Shown one piece after another: positions 19,464 to 29,409 of a stretch of 64,000 bases of DNA. Location of the stretch: the NCBI GenBank assembly GCA_036365145.1, contig JAEOAD010000040.1, forward strand, positions 14,917,501 through 14,981,500, written 5' to 3'. The position numbers and the translations under genes are program-made. Under the pieces are notes generated by a model. It ran no database searches, was not told the origin of the DNA, and saw nothing but the letters and a program-made list of their open reading frames with translations. Each line of letters begins with the position of its first letter. The first letter of the stretch is position 1. The stretch is from Orientallactaga sibirica. Lineage: Eukaryota; Chordata; Mammalia; Rodentia; Dipodidae.

Positions 19464-19640
19464 TATTTATTTATTTATTTATTTATTTTTGTTTTGGTTT
19501 TTCGAGGTAGGGTCTCACTCTAGCTCAGGCTGACCTGGAATTCATTATGTAGTCTCAGGGTGGCCTCGAACCCATGGCGATCCTCCTACCTCTGCCTCCC
19601 GAGTGCTGGGATTAAAGGTGTGCGCCACCACGCCTGGCTT
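19464..19640 (-). mobile_element. B1 SINE with (ATTT)n tail
   Basis: 'ttttggtttttcgaggtagggtctcactctagctcagg' to 'gcgccaccacgcctggct'. Confidence 0.95.
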
Positions 19641-19649
19641 CTAAACTAT

Positions 19650-19831
19650 TATTTTTTTAAAAACATTTTATTTATTTATTTGAGAGAGAGAGAGGGAGAG
19701 AGAATTGGTGTGCTAGGATCTCTAGCCATTGCAAACAAACTCCAGATGCATGTGCCACTATGTGCATCTCAAACCCGGGTCCTCAGGCTTCACAGGCAAA
19801 TACCTTAACTATTAAACCATCTCTCCAGCCC
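19650..19831 (-). mobile_element. DIP-like SINE with internal deletion
   Basis: The block between 'gtgcatct' and 'caaacccgggtcc' is missing. Ends 'aaaccatctctccagccc'. Confidence 0.93.
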
Positions 19832-19842
19832 ATATTTATAAA

Positions 19843-20070
19843 CTTTAAATATAATTATTTATTTAGAGAGAAAGAGAGAGGAGAAACGGAGAAAGAGAGA
19901 GAGAAAGAAGGAGAGAATATGGTTGCACTAGGGCCTCATGTTGCTGCAAATGAACTCCAGATTCATGTGCCACCTTGTGCATCTTGCTTTACATGAGTAC
20001 TGGGGAATCGAACTCGGGTTGTTAGGCTTTGAAGGCAAGTGCCTTAACCACTGAGCAATCTCTCTAGCCC
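19843..20070 (-). mobile_element. DIP-like SINE
   Basis: 'aattatttatttagagagaaagag' to 'gagcaatctctctagccc'. Confidence 0.93.
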
Positions 20071-20099
20071 TATTTATAATTTTTTTCTTTCTTTTCCTT

Positions 20100-20259
20100 T
20101 TTTTTAAAAAAAATTTTTGTTTTCGAGGTAGGGTCTCACTCTAGCCCAGGCTGACCTGGAATTCTCTATGTTGTCTCAGGCTGGCCTTGAACTCACTGTG
20201 ATCCTCTTACCTCTGCCTCCCGAGTGCTGGGATTAAAGGTGTGCACCACCATACCCAGA
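20100..20259 (-). mobile_element. B1 SINE
   Basis: 'ttttgttttcgaggtagggtctcactctagcccagg' to 'gcaccaccatacccaga'. Confidence 0.95.
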
Positions 20260-20261
20260 TA

Positions 20262-20411
20262 TTTATTTATTTTTTGAGGTAGGGTCTCATTCTAGCCCAG
20301 GCTGACCTGGAATTCATTATGTAGTCTCAGGGTGACCTCGAACTAATGGTGATTCACCTACCTCTGCCTTCCAAGTGCTAGGATTAAAGGTGTGCACCAC
20401 CATGCTTGGCT
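20262..20411 (-). mobile_element. B1 SINE
   Basis: 'ttattttttgaggtagggtctcattctagcccagg' to 'gcaccaccatgcttggct'. Head-to-tail with the previous B1. Confidence 0.95.
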
Positions 20412-20439
20412 TGAACTTTTCATGTTCTTTAAACAATGC

Positions 20440-20641
20440 AAGTTTGATTTAAAAATTTATTTATTTATTTATTTGAGGGAGAGAGAGAAATACAGAAAGA
20501 GAGAGGCGGATAGAGAATGGGTGCACCAGGGTCTCAAGCCGCTGCAAACAAACTCCAGATGCTTGTGCTTCTGGCTTCTGTGAACCTGGGTCCTTTGGCT
20601 TTGCCGGCAAACACCTTAACTGCTAAGCCATTTCTCCAGCC
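20440..20641 (-). mobile_element. DIP-like SINE, deleted
   Basis: 'aaaaatttatttatttatttatttgaggg' to 'taagccatttctccagccc', with a gap around 'gtgcttctggcttctgtgaacctggg'. Confidence 0.93.
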
Positions 20642-20739
20642 CAACAGTTTGATTTTAAACAATGAAAATGCACTAGCCCTTGGTGAGCTGTCACCCACCC
20701 AGCCACTGTCTTACGGTCAAGGTCTACACACAACCTTCA
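20642..20739. other. unique sequence
   Basis: Short repeat-free stretch before the MIR. Confidence 0.35.
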
Positions 20740-20893
20740 AAATAACTCCAGCTGAATGATTCCCTTTTCACCAGGGACTCTAGGGCACAGAAAACTCGTA
20801 TATTTGTCCCATGTCACTCAGAAAAGGGGCAGAGTAGGAACTTGAAACTGGGCCTCGCACCTCTGTGGCCTGAACTTGTAATCACTATACCAC
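20740..20893 (-). mobile_element. MIR
   Basis: 'ccagggactctagggcacagaaaactcg...cccatgtcactcagaaaaggggcagagtaggaacttgaa' follows the MIR core read backwards ('aggtcacacagctagtaagtggcagagccgggattcgaac') and ends near 'aatcactataccac'. Confidence 0.8.
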
Positions 20894-21404
20894 GTAGAGC
20901 TCACAGGACGCGGGGAAGGGGAACTGCTGGAGACATTAAAGCACCCAGACAACTCTTCCCCCCATTTGTTATCCACTTATCACATCCCACCTTCCCTTCT
21001 TCCACACACATCTGCTGCCATTCTATTGAGTTTCCATTCTTTTCATCTTTTTTTCCCTCAGTAAATATTTTTACCCATATTTAATACTATATTTAAAACA
21101 TCAGGCCCGAGAAAGCCCTTCAAAGGCTAAGCACCGAGGACGTCGGAGGGAAATGCCTTTATCTCACAGCTGAACACAATTTCCCCCCAGATGTCTGTGG
21201 ATTTGTCTCTCCAGGAGTGGATCCTGGGAGTTTCAGAACCAGTTGAAACGGCACCCACACCTGAGCCATCCCACCAGAGGAGCTGGGTGCCCTACCACAA
21301 ACCTACAAGCCTGGGTGGTGACGTGTTTGTCCGTGGTCTGTCCTCTTGGCCTATCTAACATCCAGGTTAACTGAGCTGAGAGACGTTGAGACTGACGGCT
21401 TTCT
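20894..21404. other. unique sequence
   Basis: No repeats or coding signature. Shared with copy 2 at >98%. Confidence 0.45.
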
Positions 21405-21774
21405 GCTTTCTTCTCTTTCCTTCCTTCCTTTCCTTCCTTCCTTCCTTCCTTCCTTCCTTCCTTCCTTCCTTCCTTCCTTCCTTCCTTCCTTCCTTCCTTC
21501 CTTCCATCCTTCCTTCCTTCCTTCCCCTTCCTCTCCTTCCTTTCTTCTTTCCTCCCTCCTTCTCCCTCCCTTCTTTCCCTCCTCCTTCCCTTCCTCCCTC
21601 CTCCTTCCTCCTTCCTTCTTCCTTCCTTTCTTTCTTCTTCCTTCCTCCCTCCTTCTTCCCTCTCCCCTTCCTTTCTTTCTTTCTTTCCTCCTTTCTTTCT
21701 TTCCTTCCTTCCTTCCTTCTTTCCTTCCTTCCTTCCTTCCTTCCTTCTTTCTTTCTTTACTTTCTTTTCTCCTC

Positions 21775-21829
<55 letters not shown>

Positions 21830-21908
21830 TCTCTCTCTTTCTTTCTTTCTTTTTTCTTTCTTTCTTTCTTCTTTCTTTCCTCTTTCTTTCTTTCTTTCTT
21901 TCTTTTCT
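21405..21908. repeat. ~500-bp polypyrimidine tract (CCTT/CTTT)n, copy 1
   Basis: Almost pure C+T on the + strand, with (CCTT)n at the left and (CTTT)n at the right. Open frames spanning it on both strands (leucine/serine/proline or lysine/arginine/glutamate repeats) are artefacts. Confidence 0.98.
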
Positions 21909-22018
21909 TGGGAGGGTCTCACACTGCAGTCTCAGGCTGGCCTTGAACTCTCAGCAATCCTCCTACCTCTGCCTCCTGAGTGCTGGGATCAAAGGCGTGT
22001 GCCACCACCACGGCTGGC
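21909..22018 (-). mobile_element. B1 fragment
   Basis: 'gggagggtctcacactgcagtctcaggctggccttgaactc' to 'gccaccaccacggctgg'. The pyrimidine tract has replaced its tail side. Confidence 0.9.
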
Positions 22019-22256
22019 GTGCTTTGTTTCTTCACGCCATCCGGCCTCCTCTAATTTGGTGGGAATGAGTGGGCAGCAAGGGTGGTCCACGAGGCCTAGA
22101 AACACAAGCTTGGGCTTCTCTAGGCAAGAGGGAAGGACAGTCCCATGTGTTCTCAGAGAGGTGGTGGCCGGAGCAGGGAGGACGGACGGCTCAGTATTTG
22201 GTTGTAGTTGTTGAGGGCTTTGTGGAACCACGGATGGAGACATTTTGCTTTCTAAC

Positions 22257-22415
22257 CTTTTTTTTTTTTTTTTTTTTTTTTTGGTTTTTCACTCTGGCCC
22301 AGGCTGACCTGGAATTAACTTTGTAGTCTCAGGGTGGCCTTGAACTCACAGCGATCCTCCTACCTCTGCCTCCCGAGTGCTGGGATTAAAGGTGTGCGCC
22401 ACCACGCCCGGCTCT
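22257..22415 (-). mobile_element. B1 SINE with TSD
   Basis: Poly-T then 'ggtttttcactctggcccaggctgacc' to 'gcgccaccacgcccggct'. Flanked by 'tgctttctaacctt' on both sides. Confidence 0.95.
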
Positions 22416-22434
22416 GCTTTCTAACCTTAAAAAA

Positions 22435-22604
22435 AATTTATTATTAATATTATTTTGATTTTTCGAGGTAGGGTCTCATTCTAGCCCAGGCTGACCTGGA
22501 ATTCACTATGTAGACTCAGGGTGGCCTTGAACTCACGGCAATCCTCCTACCTCTGCCTCTCTGAGCGCTGAGATTTAAGAAGGCGTGCGCCACCACGCCT
22601 GGCA
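22435..22604 (-). mobile_element. B1 SINE
   Basis: 'gatttttcgaggtagggtctcattctagcccagg' to 'gcgccaccacgcctggc', with inserted bases 'gatttaagaagg'. Confidence 0.94.
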
Positions 22605-23039
22605 GCTTCCTAACTTTTTGACAGCTTTGCAGCTTCTGGCTTTTTCTAAATGTCACTCCCTAGGCCAGTGCCCAGCAGTCCAGTCTGCTGGCTGCCTCTT
22701 CCCTGGGGTGGGTCTCATGGCCCTGCTAAAGTAGCCACATCCCCCAGAGGTGCTAACAAGCTTTGAAGAGGAAATACAAGCTGCAAAACGTCTTAAAGCT
22801 CCCGCTGGGTTTCCTTACTCAGCTCCTAGGAGCTGTTAGGCTTTTGAAATGTTGAACACAGCACCCTGTTCCTATGTCACCCTGCCACCCCCAGCCCCGC
22901 TCCCATCCTTCTTGTCTCTATCCGCCTACGTGTGTCTGAGCTGAATGACGGCCACTTCCCTGTGTTCCTCAGTGACACACCCCAGAACACGTTCTGCCTT
23001 CAAAACATATTTTCATGCGAGTCACTCACCGCTCGGGTG
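22605..23039. other. unique sequence ending at the duplication junction
   Basis: No repeat firmly identified. The segment from ~22840 has a weak L2-like flavour. The duplication ends at '...accgctcgggtg' (23039). Confidence 0.4.
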
Positions 23040-23227
23040 GAAAGATAGATAGATACACTCACACACAGAGAATATGAGTGCACCAAGGTCTCTTGCCACT
23101 CCAAACAAACTTCATATGCATGTAACACTTTGTGCATCTAACTTTACATGGGTACTGGGGAATTGAACCTAGGCTGTCAGGCTTTGTAAGCCAGCACCTT
23201 TAGCCACTGAGCCATCTCTCTCAAGCC
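23040..23227 (-). mobile_element. truncated DIP-like SINE at the duplication junction
   Basis: Counterpart of the SINE at 17808, cut at 'gaaagatagatag'. The AT-rich tail side is missing because the junction falls there. Confidence 0.95.
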
Positions 23228-23920
23228 CTTAGTGATCGACATCCTGACTGAGGTAGGGGGAGTCTCAGTGTAGATTTGATTATATTTCTCTGCTGGCTAG
23301 CTTGACTGAACATGTTTTCCTGTTTATTGGCCATGTGTATTTCATCTTCTGAGAACTGCCTGTTCATTTGTTTCATTAGGCCAAGCTTTTAACCCACATG
23401 TCCCAGCTGTGCATTAGAAGGAAGATGCCGAGGCCTTCTCTGGCTCCATCTCGTTCCCAGGAGGCAGAATCACAAGGGTTTCCGGAGCATGATTCTGTGG
23501 TCAGCTTCCTGGTCACTTTCAGGTATGGAGTGGACATGGGGACTTGCCATTACCCACCCTGGAGCTTCTGGACTGATGATTTGGATCTGGATGCAGAACT
23601 GCACCTGGGGTCATTTAAAAATGTCCTCGTGGTAGGGCTTTGACTGTGTTTCTGTTTCCTACTGGGGTGGCCATGGGGGGAGAGCTCCCGGTGGATTTTC
23701 TAAGCAGCTGAGCCCCTGGAAGACGTGTGGGTGTGCTGGCCATGTCTTTGAAGTCTTGGCTTTCGTTGGGAGGTGTGACCTCTGAGAGCCTACAGTGGCT
23801 TCTCCGTAGGGTTTGAACAATAGTGGCACTTTGAGAAAAGGTCACTCAGAAACATGTGACTTTGCTTGAGAATGCAAAGGCTCAAATAGCCATGGGTCTC
23901 AGGCATACAAGCCAAGGGAT
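23228..23920. other. unique sequence in copy 2
   Basis: Counterpart of 18028-18727. Differences are mostly single-base indels in homopolymers. Confidence 0.5.
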
Positions 23921-24323
23921 TTGTTTTCAGTTCCCCAGCCTTAGCTCTATTGACACTTAGGGCCTGCTGACTTTTTTTTTTTTTTTTTTTTTTTGGAAGC
24001 GAGTCAGAAAGAGAGAGAGAGAGAATGGGCGGGCCAGTGGCCTCTCAGCCACTGTGAATGAATTCCAGACACGTGCACCCCCTTGTGGGCAAGTGTGGCA
24101 TTGCACCCTTGCATCACTTTGCATCTGGCTAAACGTGGGACCTGGAACATCAAATGGGTGTTCTTAGGCTTGGCAGGTCGGTGCCTTAACCCCTAAGCCA
24201 TCTCTCCAGCTGGGGCCTGCTGACTTCTTGTGGTGGGTATGCACATTGTAGGGTGCTCGGCAGATTCTCTGGCCTCTTCCTACCAATGTCCATACTGCAG
24301 CCATTTCTCCACTGTGACTCACC
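23921..24323 (-). mobile_element. MER5A-like fossil, copy 2
   Basis: Counterpart of 18728-19130, with the same nested SINE. Confidence 0.75.
23960..24225 (-). mobile_element. DIP-like SINE with internal insertion, copy 2
   Basis: Counterpart of the SINE in 18762-19032 with the same TSD. The poly-T is shorter, and 'gtgcgcccc' of copy 1 reads 'gtgcacccc', a CpG-type transition in the CTCF-like core. Confidence 0.95.
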
Positions 24324-24453
24324 CGAGCCAATCTCTTATCACGGCTCAACTCCATGGGCAGAACCTGCAGGTGAGGATGAATGGTGTCTCAATCTGGTTT
24401 CTGTTATTGTGGCTGAGTACCTGAGGTTGGGTTATTCAGAAACTTAAAAACAA

Positions 24454-24506
24454 TGGTTTATTTATTTATTTATTTGAGAGAGAAAGAGAAAGAGAGAGAG
24501 AGAGAT

Positions 24507-24541
<35 letters not shown>

Positions 24542-24697
24542 ATGGGTGAACCAGGGCCTCCAGCTATTGCAAACGAACTCCATACGCATGTCCCACCTTG
24601 TGCATCTGGCTTACATGGGTCCTGGGGAATCGAACCTGGGTCCTTTGGCTTTGCAGGTGAAGACCTCAACTGCTAAGCCATCTCTCCAGCCCTAAGC
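24454..24697 (-). mobile_element. DIP-like SINE with expanded (GA)n
   Basis: Counterpart of 19259-19458. The purine tract after 'ttatttgagag' is ~40 bp longer here, the largest clean length difference between copies outside the pyrimidine tract. Confidence 0.95.
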
Positions 24698-24699
24698 TT

Positions 24700-24734
<35 letters not shown>

Positions 24735-24888
24735 TTTTTGTTTTGGTTTTTCGAGGTAGGGTCTCACTCTAGCTCAGGCTGACCTGGAATTCATTATGTA
24801 GTCTCAGGGTGGCCTCGAACCCATGGCGATCCTCCTACCTCTGCCTCCCGAGTGCTGGGATTAAAGGTGTGCGCCACCACGCCTGGCT
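24700..24888 (-). mobile_element. B1 SINE, copy 2
   Basis: Counterpart of 19464-19640 with a longer (ATTT)n. Confidence 0.95.
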
Positions 24889-24897
24889 TCTAAACTA

Positions 24898-25079
24898 TTA
24901 TTTTTTTAAAAACATTTTATTTATTTATTTGAGAGAGAGAGAGGGAGAGAGAATTGGTGTGCTAGGATCTCTAGCCATTGCAAACAAACTCCAGATGCAT
25001 GTGCCACTATGTGCATCTCAAACCCGGGTCCTCAGGCTTCACAGGCAAACACCTTAACTATTAAACCATCTCTCCAGCC
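24898..25079 (-). mobile_element. DIP-like SINE with internal deletion, copy 2
   Basis: Counterpart of 19650-19831. One transition ('aaatacctt' to 'aaacacctt'). Confidence 0.93.
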
Positions 25080-25090
25080 CATATTTATAA

Positions 25091-25319
25091 ACTTTAAATA
25101 TAATTATTTATTTAGAGAGAAAGAGAGAGGAGAAACGGAGAAAGAGAGAGAGAAAGAAGGAGAGAATATGGTTGCACTAGGGCCTCATGTTGCTGCAAAT
25201 GAACTCCAGATTCATGTGCCACCTTGTGCATCTTGCTTTACATGAGTACTGGGGAATCGAACTTGGGTTGTTAGGCTTTGAAGGCAAGTGCCTTAACCAC
25301 TGAGCAATCTCTCTAGCCC
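25091..25319 (-). mobile_element. DIP-like SINE, copy 2
   Basis: Counterpart of 19843-20070. Confidence 0.93.
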
Positions 25320-25349
25320 TATTTATAATTTTTTTTCTTTCTTTTCCTT

Positions 25350-25509
25350 TTTTTTAAAAAAAATTTTTGTTTTCGAGGTAGGGTCTCACTCTAGCCCAGG
25401 CTGACCTGGAATTCTCTATGTTGTCTCAGGCTGGCCTTGAACTCACTGTGATCCTCCTACCTCTCCCTCCTGAGTGCTGGGATTAAAGGTGTGCACCACC
25501 ATACCCAGA
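25350..25509 (-). mobile_element. B1 SINE, copy 2
   Basis: Counterpart of 20100-20259, with three substitutions in 'cctacctctccctcctgag'. Confidence 0.95.
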
Positions 25510-25511
25510 TA

Positions 25512-25661
25512 TTTATTTATTTTTTGAGGTAGGGTCTCATTCTAGCCCAGGCTGACCTGGAATTCATTATGTAGTCTCAGGGTGACCTCGAACTAATGGT
25601 GATTCACCTACCTCTGCCTTCCAAGTGCTAGGATTAAAGGTGTGCACCACCATGCTTGGCT
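25512..25661 (-). mobile_element. B1 SINE, copy 2
   Basis: Counterpart of 20262-20411. Confidence 0.95.
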
Positions 25662-25689
25662 TGAACTTTTCATGTTCTTTAAACAATGC

Positions 25690-25891
25690 AAGTTTGATTT
25701 AAAAATTTATTTATTTATTTATTTGAGGGAGAGAGAGAAATACAGAAAGAGAGAGGCGGATAGAGAATGGGTGCACCAGGGTCTCAAGCCACTGCAAACG
25801 AACTCCAGATGCTTGTGCTTCTGGCTTCTGTGAACTTGGGTCCTTTGGCTTTGCCGGCAAACACCTTAACTGCTAAGCCATTTCTCCAGCC
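25690..25891 (-). mobile_element. DIP-like SINE, copy 2
   Basis: Counterpart of 20440-20641. Confidence 0.93.
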
Positions 25892-25989
25892 CAACAGTTT
25901 GATTTTAAACAATGAAAATGCACTAGCCCTTGGTGAGCTGTCACCCACCCAGCCACTGTCTTACGGTCAAGGTCTACACACAACCTTCA

Positions 25990-26143
25990 AAATAACTCCA
26001 GCTGAATGATTCCCTTTTCACCAGGGACTCTAGGGCACAGAAAACTTGTATATTTGTCCCATGTCACTCAGAAAAGGGGCAGAGTAGGAACTTGAACCTG
26101 GGCCTCGCACCTCTGTGGCCTGAACTTGTAATCACTATACCAC
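25990..26143 (-). mobile_element. MIR, copy 2
   Basis: Counterpart of 20740-20893. Confidence 0.8.
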
Positions 26144-26655
26144 GTAGAGCTCATAGGACGCTGGGAAGGGGAACTGCTGGAGACATTAAAGCACCCAGAC
26201 AACTCTTCCCCCCGTTTGTTATCCACTTATCACATCCCACCTTCCCTTCTTCCACACACATCTGCTGCCATTCTATTGAGTTTCCATTCTTTTCATCTTT
26301 TTTTCCCTCAGTAAATATTTTTACCCATATTTAATACTATATTTAAAACATCAGGCCCGAGAAAGCCCTTCAAAGGCTAAGCACCGAGGACGCGTCGGAG
26401 GGAAATGCCTTTATCTCACAGCTGAACACAATTTCCCCCAGATGTCTGTGGATTTGTCTCCAGGAGTGGATCCTGGGAGTTTCAGAACCAGTTGAAACGG
26501 CACCCACACCTGAGCCATCCCACCAGAGGAGCTGGGTGCCCTACCACAAACCTACAAGCCTGGGTGGTGACGTGTTTGTCCGTGGTCTGTCCTCTTGGCC
26601 TATCTAACATCCAGGTTAACTGAGCTGAGAGACGTTGAGACTGGACGGCTTTCTC
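26144..26655. other. unique sequence in copy 2
   Basis: Counterpart of 20894-21404. Confidence 0.45.
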
Positions 26656-27072
26656 TGCTTCTCTTCCTTCCTTTCTTTCCTTCCTTCCTTCCTTCCTTCC
26701 TTCCTTCCTTCCTTCCTTCCTTCCTTCCTCCTTCCTCCCTTCTTCCTTCCTTCCTTCCTTCCTTCTTCCTTCCTTTCTTTCTTCTTTTCCTTCCTTCCTT
26801 CTTCCTTCTTTCCTCCCTCCCTTCTTCCCTCCCTTCCTCCTCCCCCTTCCTTCCTTCCTTCCTTCCTTCCCTTTCTTCCTTCCTTCCTTCCTTCCTTCTT
26901 TCTTCTTCTCTCTTCTTTCTTTCTTTCTTTCTTTCTTTCCCTTTCTTTCTTTCTTTCCTCTTTCTTTCCTTTTCCTTCCTTTCTTTCCTTCCTTCCTTCC
27001 TTTTCTTTCCTTCCTTCCTTCCTTCTTTACTTTCTTTCTCTCTCTCTCTCTTCTTTCTTTCTTTCTTTCTCT

Positions 27073-27109
<37 letters not shown>

Positions 27110-27152
27110 TTTCTCTCCTTTCTTTCCTCTTTCTTTCTTTCTTCTTTCTTTC
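26656..27152. repeat. ~500-bp polypyrimidine tract, copy 2
   Basis: Same CCTT-to-CTTT polarity as copy 1, but the internal order of CCCT, CTT and CTTT blocks cannot be aligned block for block. Confidence 0.98.
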
Positions 27153-27263
27153 TTGGGAGGGTCTCACACTGCAGTCTCAGGCTGGCCTTGAACTCTCAGC
27201 AATCCTCCTACCTCTGCCTCCTGAGTGCTGGGATCAAAGGCGTGCACCACCACCACAGCTGGC
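27153..27263 (-). mobile_element. B1 fragment, copy 2
   Basis: Counterpart of 21909-22018. Confidence 0.9.
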
Positions 27264-27501
27264 GTGCTTTGTTTCTTCACGCCATCCGGCCTCCTCTAAT
27301 TTGGTGGGAATGAGTGGGCAGCAAGGGTGGTCCACGAGGCCTAGAAACACAAGCTTGGGCTTCTCTAGGCAAGAGGGAAGGACAGTCCCATGTGTTCTCA
27401 GAGAGGTGGTGGCCGGAGCAGGGAGGACGGACGGCTCAGTATTTGGTTGTAGTTGTTGAGGGCTTTGTGGAACCACGGATGGAGACATTTTGCTTTCTAA
27501 C

Positions 27502-27664
27502 CCTTTTTTTTTTTTTTTTTTTTTTTTTGGTAGGGTCTCACCACTCTGGGCCAGGCTGACCTGGAACTAACTTTGTAGTCTCAGGGTGGCCTCGAACTCA
27601 CAGCGATCCTCCTACCTCTGCCTCCCGAGTGCTGGGATTAAAGGTGTGCGCCACCACGCCCGGC
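27502..27664 (-). mobile_element. B1 SINE, copy 2
   Basis: Counterpart of 22257-22415. It retains 'ggtagggtctcaccactctggg' where copy 1 has 'ggtttttcactctggcc', so this segment is not a simple copy by point mutation. Confidence 0.94.
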
Positions 27665-27684
27665 TCTGCTTTCTAACCTTTAAA

Positions 27685-27854
27685 AAAATTTATTATTAAT
27701 ATTATTTTGATTTTTCGAGGTAGGGTCTCATTCTAGCCCAGGCTGACCTGGAATTCACTATGTAGACTCAGGGTGGCCTTGAACTCACGGCAATCCTCCT
27801 ACCTCTGCCTCTCTGAGCGCTGAGATTTAAGAAGGCGTGCGCCACCACGCCTGG
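27685..27854 (-). mobile_element. B1 SINE, copy 2
   Basis: Counterpart of 22435-22604. Confidence 0.94.
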
Positions 27855-28511
27855 CAGCTTCCTAACTTTTTGACAGCTTTGCAGCTTCTGGCTTTTTCTA
27901 AATGTCACTCCCTAGGCCAGTGCCCAGCAGTCCAGTCTGCTGGCTGCCTCTTCCCTGGGGTGGGTCTCATGGCCCTGGTAAAGTAGCCACATCCCCCAGA
28001 GGTGCTAACAAGCTTTGAAGAGGAAATACAAGCTGCAAAACGTCTTAAAGCCTCCCGCTGGGGCTCCTTACTCAGCTCCTAGGAGCTGTTAGGCTTTTGA
28101 AATGTTGAACACAGCACCCTGTTCCTATGTCACCCTGCCACCCCCAGCCCCCGCTCCCATCCTTCTTGTCTCTATCCGCCTACGTGTGTCTGAGCTGAAT
28201 GACGGCCACTTCCCTGTGTTCCTCAGTGACACACCCCAGAACACGTTCTGCCTTCAAAACATATTTTCATGCGAGTCACTCACCGCTCGGGTGCAGTCCG
28301 TGATGGGAAGACAGCTTAGAGAGGAGGCATATTGGAGAGACAGGATGTCAGGAGAGACAGGATGGGCTAGCATCCTGGGGGGCTTACTCTCTGTCCAAGC
28401 CTGCCATCTACCATCACCCCTTATTCATGTCTGCCGGCTGATGTCAGAGAGAAGGGACCAAGAGGTTGGCTCAGTTATCTTACAGAAATTACATCAGAAC
28501 AGCTTTTATGT
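27855..28511. other. unique sequence across the end of copy 2
   Basis: The plus-strand frame at 28102-28575 crosses the duplication edge and ends inside a SINE, so it is not considered coding. Confidence 0.4.
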
Positions 28512-28796
28512 AAAGATTACACAAACAGGGTTGGAGAGATGGCTTAGTGGTGAAGTGCTTGCCTGTGAAGCCTAAGGACCCCGGTTCGAGGCTCAATTCC
28601 TCGGTACCCATGTAAGCCAGTTGTACAAGGTGACGCAGGTATCTGGAGTTCCTTTGCAGTGGCTGGAGGCCCTGGTGCACCCCTTCTATCTCTTTCTCTC
28701 TCTGCCTCTTTTTCTCTCTGTCTCTCCCAAATAAATAAATAAAAATAAACCAGAGCTATTGATAGCTGACATAAAAAAAAAAAGATTACACAAACA
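28512..28796 (+). mobile_element. DIP-like SINE with 3' extra sequence and TSD
   Basis: Body from 28528 'ggttggagagatggcttagtgg' with the long B box 'ggttcgaggctcaattcc'. After (AAAT)n comes 'cagagctattgatagctgac' and a second A-run. A perfect 16-bp TSD 'aaagattacacaaaca' lies at 28512-28527 and 28781-28796, so the extra piece was inserted with the SINE. Confidence 0.95.
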
Positions 28797-28854
28797 AATG
28801 TGTACATGGGCTTCTAAAAAAGTGAAATTCACTAATTGTAAAGTTAACCACGTG

Positions 28855-28965
28855 TAGGGGCAGAGACAATAAGATAGGAGGATTGCTTCAAGTTTGAGGT
28901 TAGCCTGGTCTGCATGGTAAGCTCTAGGCTATCTTATGGAATTCCCAGCTCTGGACCCTACCTCA
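28855..28965 (+). mobile_element. old B1-like fragment
   Basis: 'ggggcagagacaataagataggaggattgcttcaagtttgaggttagcctgg'. Only the central part is recognisable. Confidence 0.55.
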
Positions 28966-29061
28966 GCCAACTTAGCCCTCCTTTTCTGTTTTCCCAGGCA
29001 TCATGAGACAAAATTATGATAATTTCTTCCAAGGATCTATTATTATTAATTATTGTTATTA

Positions 29062-29171
29062 CTCAAGGTAGAGTCTTACTCCAGCCCAGGCTGATCTTGA
29101 ACGCATAGCAGTCCTTCTACCTCTGTTTCCCAAATGCTGTGATTAAAGGCGTGTGCCATCATGCCTGGCTC
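29062..29171 (-). mobile_element. diverged B1
   Basis: 'ctcaaggtagagtcttactccagcccaggctgatc' to 'gtgccatcatgcctggct'. Confidence 0.85.
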
Positions 29172-29175
29172 TTTT

Positions 29176-29322
29176 CATCATCATCATCATTATTATTTTT
29201 TGGTAGGGTCTCACTCTAGCCCAGGCTGACCTGGAATTCACTATGTAGTCTCAGGGTGGCCTTGAACTTACGGTGATCCTCCTACCTCTGTCTCCTGATT
29301 AAAGGCATGTGCTACTGTGCCT
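29176..29322 (-). mobile_element. B1 SINE with (CAT)n/(ATT)n tail
   Basis: 'tttggtagggtctcactctagcccagg' to 'gctactgtgcc'. It lacks 'gagtgctggg'. Confidence 0.92.
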
Positions 29323-29403
29323 TTTTGTGATTTTTGAAACAAGATCCCAGGCTGGTCTCAGATTTAGTGCTGGGATTATGGGTCTGAGCTTCTATGCTTG
29401 GCT
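29323..29403 (-). mobile_element. old B1-like fragment
   Basis: 'gatttttgaaacaagatcccaggctggtctcagatttagtgctgggattatggg' to 'atgcttggct'. Confidence 0.6.
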
Positions 29404-29409
29404 TCTCTA

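Larger units (their letters stand above)
17839..23039 (+). repeat. 5.2-kb tandem duplication, copy 1
   Basis: Matches 23040-28293 throughout, including every nested SINE. Roughly 25-30 substitutions are seen outside the pyrimidine tract, plus homopolymer and microsatellite length changes. The junction '...ctcgggtg|gaaagata...' shows no more than 1 bp of microhomology. Confidence 0.98.
23040..28293 (+). repeat. 5.2-kb tandem duplication, copy 2
   Basis: Second copy of 17839-23039. It is ~50 bp longer because of a larger (GA)n in the SINE at 24454, a longer (ATTT)n at 24705 and a rearranged pyrimidine tract. At 28294 it leaves homology and continues into unique 'cagtccgtgatggg'. Confidence 0.98.

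Noticed and set aside
21233..22068. Open frames of 186-240 codons on both strands (Leu/Ser/Pro or Lys/Arg/Glu rich)
   Set aside because: They exist only because the polypyrimidine repeat lacks stop codons; both strands are open and the flanks are SINE sequence.
23398..23643. 81-codon frame in copy 2 starting 'MSQLCIRRK...'
   Set aside because: Single-base differences from copy 1 shift the frame; no recognised domain.
26595..27459. 198- and 274-codon plus-strand frames
   Set aside because: Same pyrimidine-tract artefact in duplication copy 2, running into a reversed B1.
28102..28575. 157-codon plus-strand frame
   Set aside because: Crosses the duplication boundary and terminates inside a DIP-like SINE. 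Copy 1 (22849 onward) continues differently, so it cannot be a conserved exon.
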